Source: Acutalibacter sp. (GTDB lineage Bacteria > Bacillota > Clostridia > Oscillospirales > Acutalibacteraceae). From it: a DNA stretch of 6,494 nucleotides. Of the stretch, positions 6,293-6,494 are shown one piece after another. The DNA is taken from assembly GCA_022801475.1 (NCBI GenBank), contig JAAWSH010000098.1, positions 1-6,494 on the forward strand. Reading direction: 5' to 3'. The notes beneath the pieces were generated by a model. That model saw nothing but the letters and a program-made list of their open reading frames with translations, had not been told where the DNA came from and searched no databases. The position numbers and the translations under genes are program-made. Each line of letters starts with the position of its first letter. The stretch's first letter is position 1.

Positions 6293-6305
6293 TTCTATTA
6301 TAGAA
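6293..6305. promoter_or_regulatory. Palindrome over the P1 -10 box, possible operator
   Basis: TTCTAT, one central base, then ATAGAA form a perfect 6+1+6 inverted repeat that exactly covers the -10 hexamer of P1. A repressor dimer bound here would block RNA polymerase. MurR is the obvious candidate ligand, but the MurR operator of this lineage is not known to me. Part of the symmetry comes from the TATAAT sequence itself. Confidence 0.35.
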
Positions 6306-6325
6306 TTATTGGGCTTCAGCGTCAA
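6297..6325 (-). promoter_or_regulatory. Sigma-A promoter P1 of the murQ-murK-murR operon
   Basis: On the minus strand there is TTGACG (6325-6320), a 17-nt spacer, and TATAAT (6302-6297): five of six and six of six consensus bases. The predicted start is near 6290, giving a 69-nt leader to the murQ GTG. No terminator or separate promoter was seen between murQ, murK and murR, so P1 probably drives all three genes. Confidence 0.85.
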
Positions 6326-6421
6326 TAGTTTTTTAGAGAATCATACCGTTAACCGTCGGTTTTTGTTCATTCAATCTATTTATTTTTATTTTATGATTGG
6401 CTAAAATCTTAACTTAAGCTT

Positions 6422-6471
6422 ATCATAGCACCTCTTGAAGCAGAATGCAAGGCATTTTTAAAAATATTTTT
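6422..6471 (-). promoter_or_regulatory. Upstream promoter P2 with UP element
   Basis: On the minus strand there is TTGCAT (6450-6445), a 17-nt spacer ending in TGC, and TATGAT (6427-6422), an extended -10. Directly upstream (6471-6455) is AAAAATATTTTTAAAAA, which fits the bacterial UP-element pattern (AAA-WW-T-W-TTTT-nnn-AAA) and sits within 1 nt of the expected distance from the -35 box. The weak -35 hexamer is thus offset by the UP element and the extended -10. The predicted start is near 6415, about 194 nt before murQ. No terminator follows, so it probably gives a second, longer mur operon transcript. Confidence 0.6.
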
Positions 6472-6494
6472 CTCTATATTCAATATTACTTGAA

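Noticed and set aside
6345..6360. ACCGTTAACCGTCGGT, with a direct repeat of ACCGT and an inverted ACCG/CGGT
   Set aside because: It lies between P2 and P1 but the symmetry is short and inconsistent, and no T-run follows to make a terminator; chance cannot be excluded.
6363..6397. Possible plus-strand promoter TTGTTC ... TATGAT
   Set aside because: The spacing is 23 nt, too long for sigma-A, and no gene follows on that strand in the window.

Overview
The window looks like chromosomal DNA of a spore-forming Firmicute of class Clostridia, probably a moderately GC-rich gut Oscillospirales-type genome. The evidence is a linked spmA-spmB pair (found in endospore formers), strong AGGAGG-type ribosome binding sites, sigma-A promoters with 17-bp spacers, and Firmicute-type paralogues (a PepV-like dipeptidase, a SLOG/DUF1273 protein, a BadF-type amino-sugar kinase). 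The assignment below class level is inference. No insertion sequence, phage gene, tRNA, rRNA or CRISPR array was seen.

Layout from left to right. Positions 1-181 hold a consensus minus-strand sigma-A promoter lying between the arms of an imperfect inverted repeat, and it drives something beyond the left edge; a 21-codon open frame begins just after it. Positions 182-694 (minus) encode a cysteine-rich SLOG-domain protein with its own extended -10 promoter, whose -35 box contains the spmB stop codon. Positions 746-1857 (minus) hold spmA and spmB, overlapping by 13 bp and so probably translationally coupled. A 142-bp divergent intergenic region separates spmA from a plus-strand M20 dipeptidase gene (2000-3376). 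That gene converges on a minus-strand operon, and a bidirectional Rho-independent terminator (3424-3460) serves both.

The right half (3473-6221, minus) is a compact murQ-murK-murR operon for N-acetylmuramic acid use and cell-wall recycling. The kinase phosphorylates cytosolic MurNAc and/or GlcNAc. The etherase MurQ converts MurNAc-6-phosphate to GlcNAc-6-phosphate and D-lactate. The RpiR-type regulator probably senses the sugar phosphate through its SIS domain and controls the operon. A strong sigma-A promoter (6297-6325), with a perfect palindrome over its -10 box, sits 69 nt (predicted) upstream of murQ. A second promoter with a near-ideal UP element (6422-6471) lies further upstream. No transporter, PTS component, NagZ, amidase or nagA/nagB is in the window, so uptake and later steps must be encoded elsewhere.

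No clearly new multi-gene system is visible. The least understood parts are the SLOG protein, the left-edge promoter/inverted-repeat unit, and the double-promoter leader of the mur operon.
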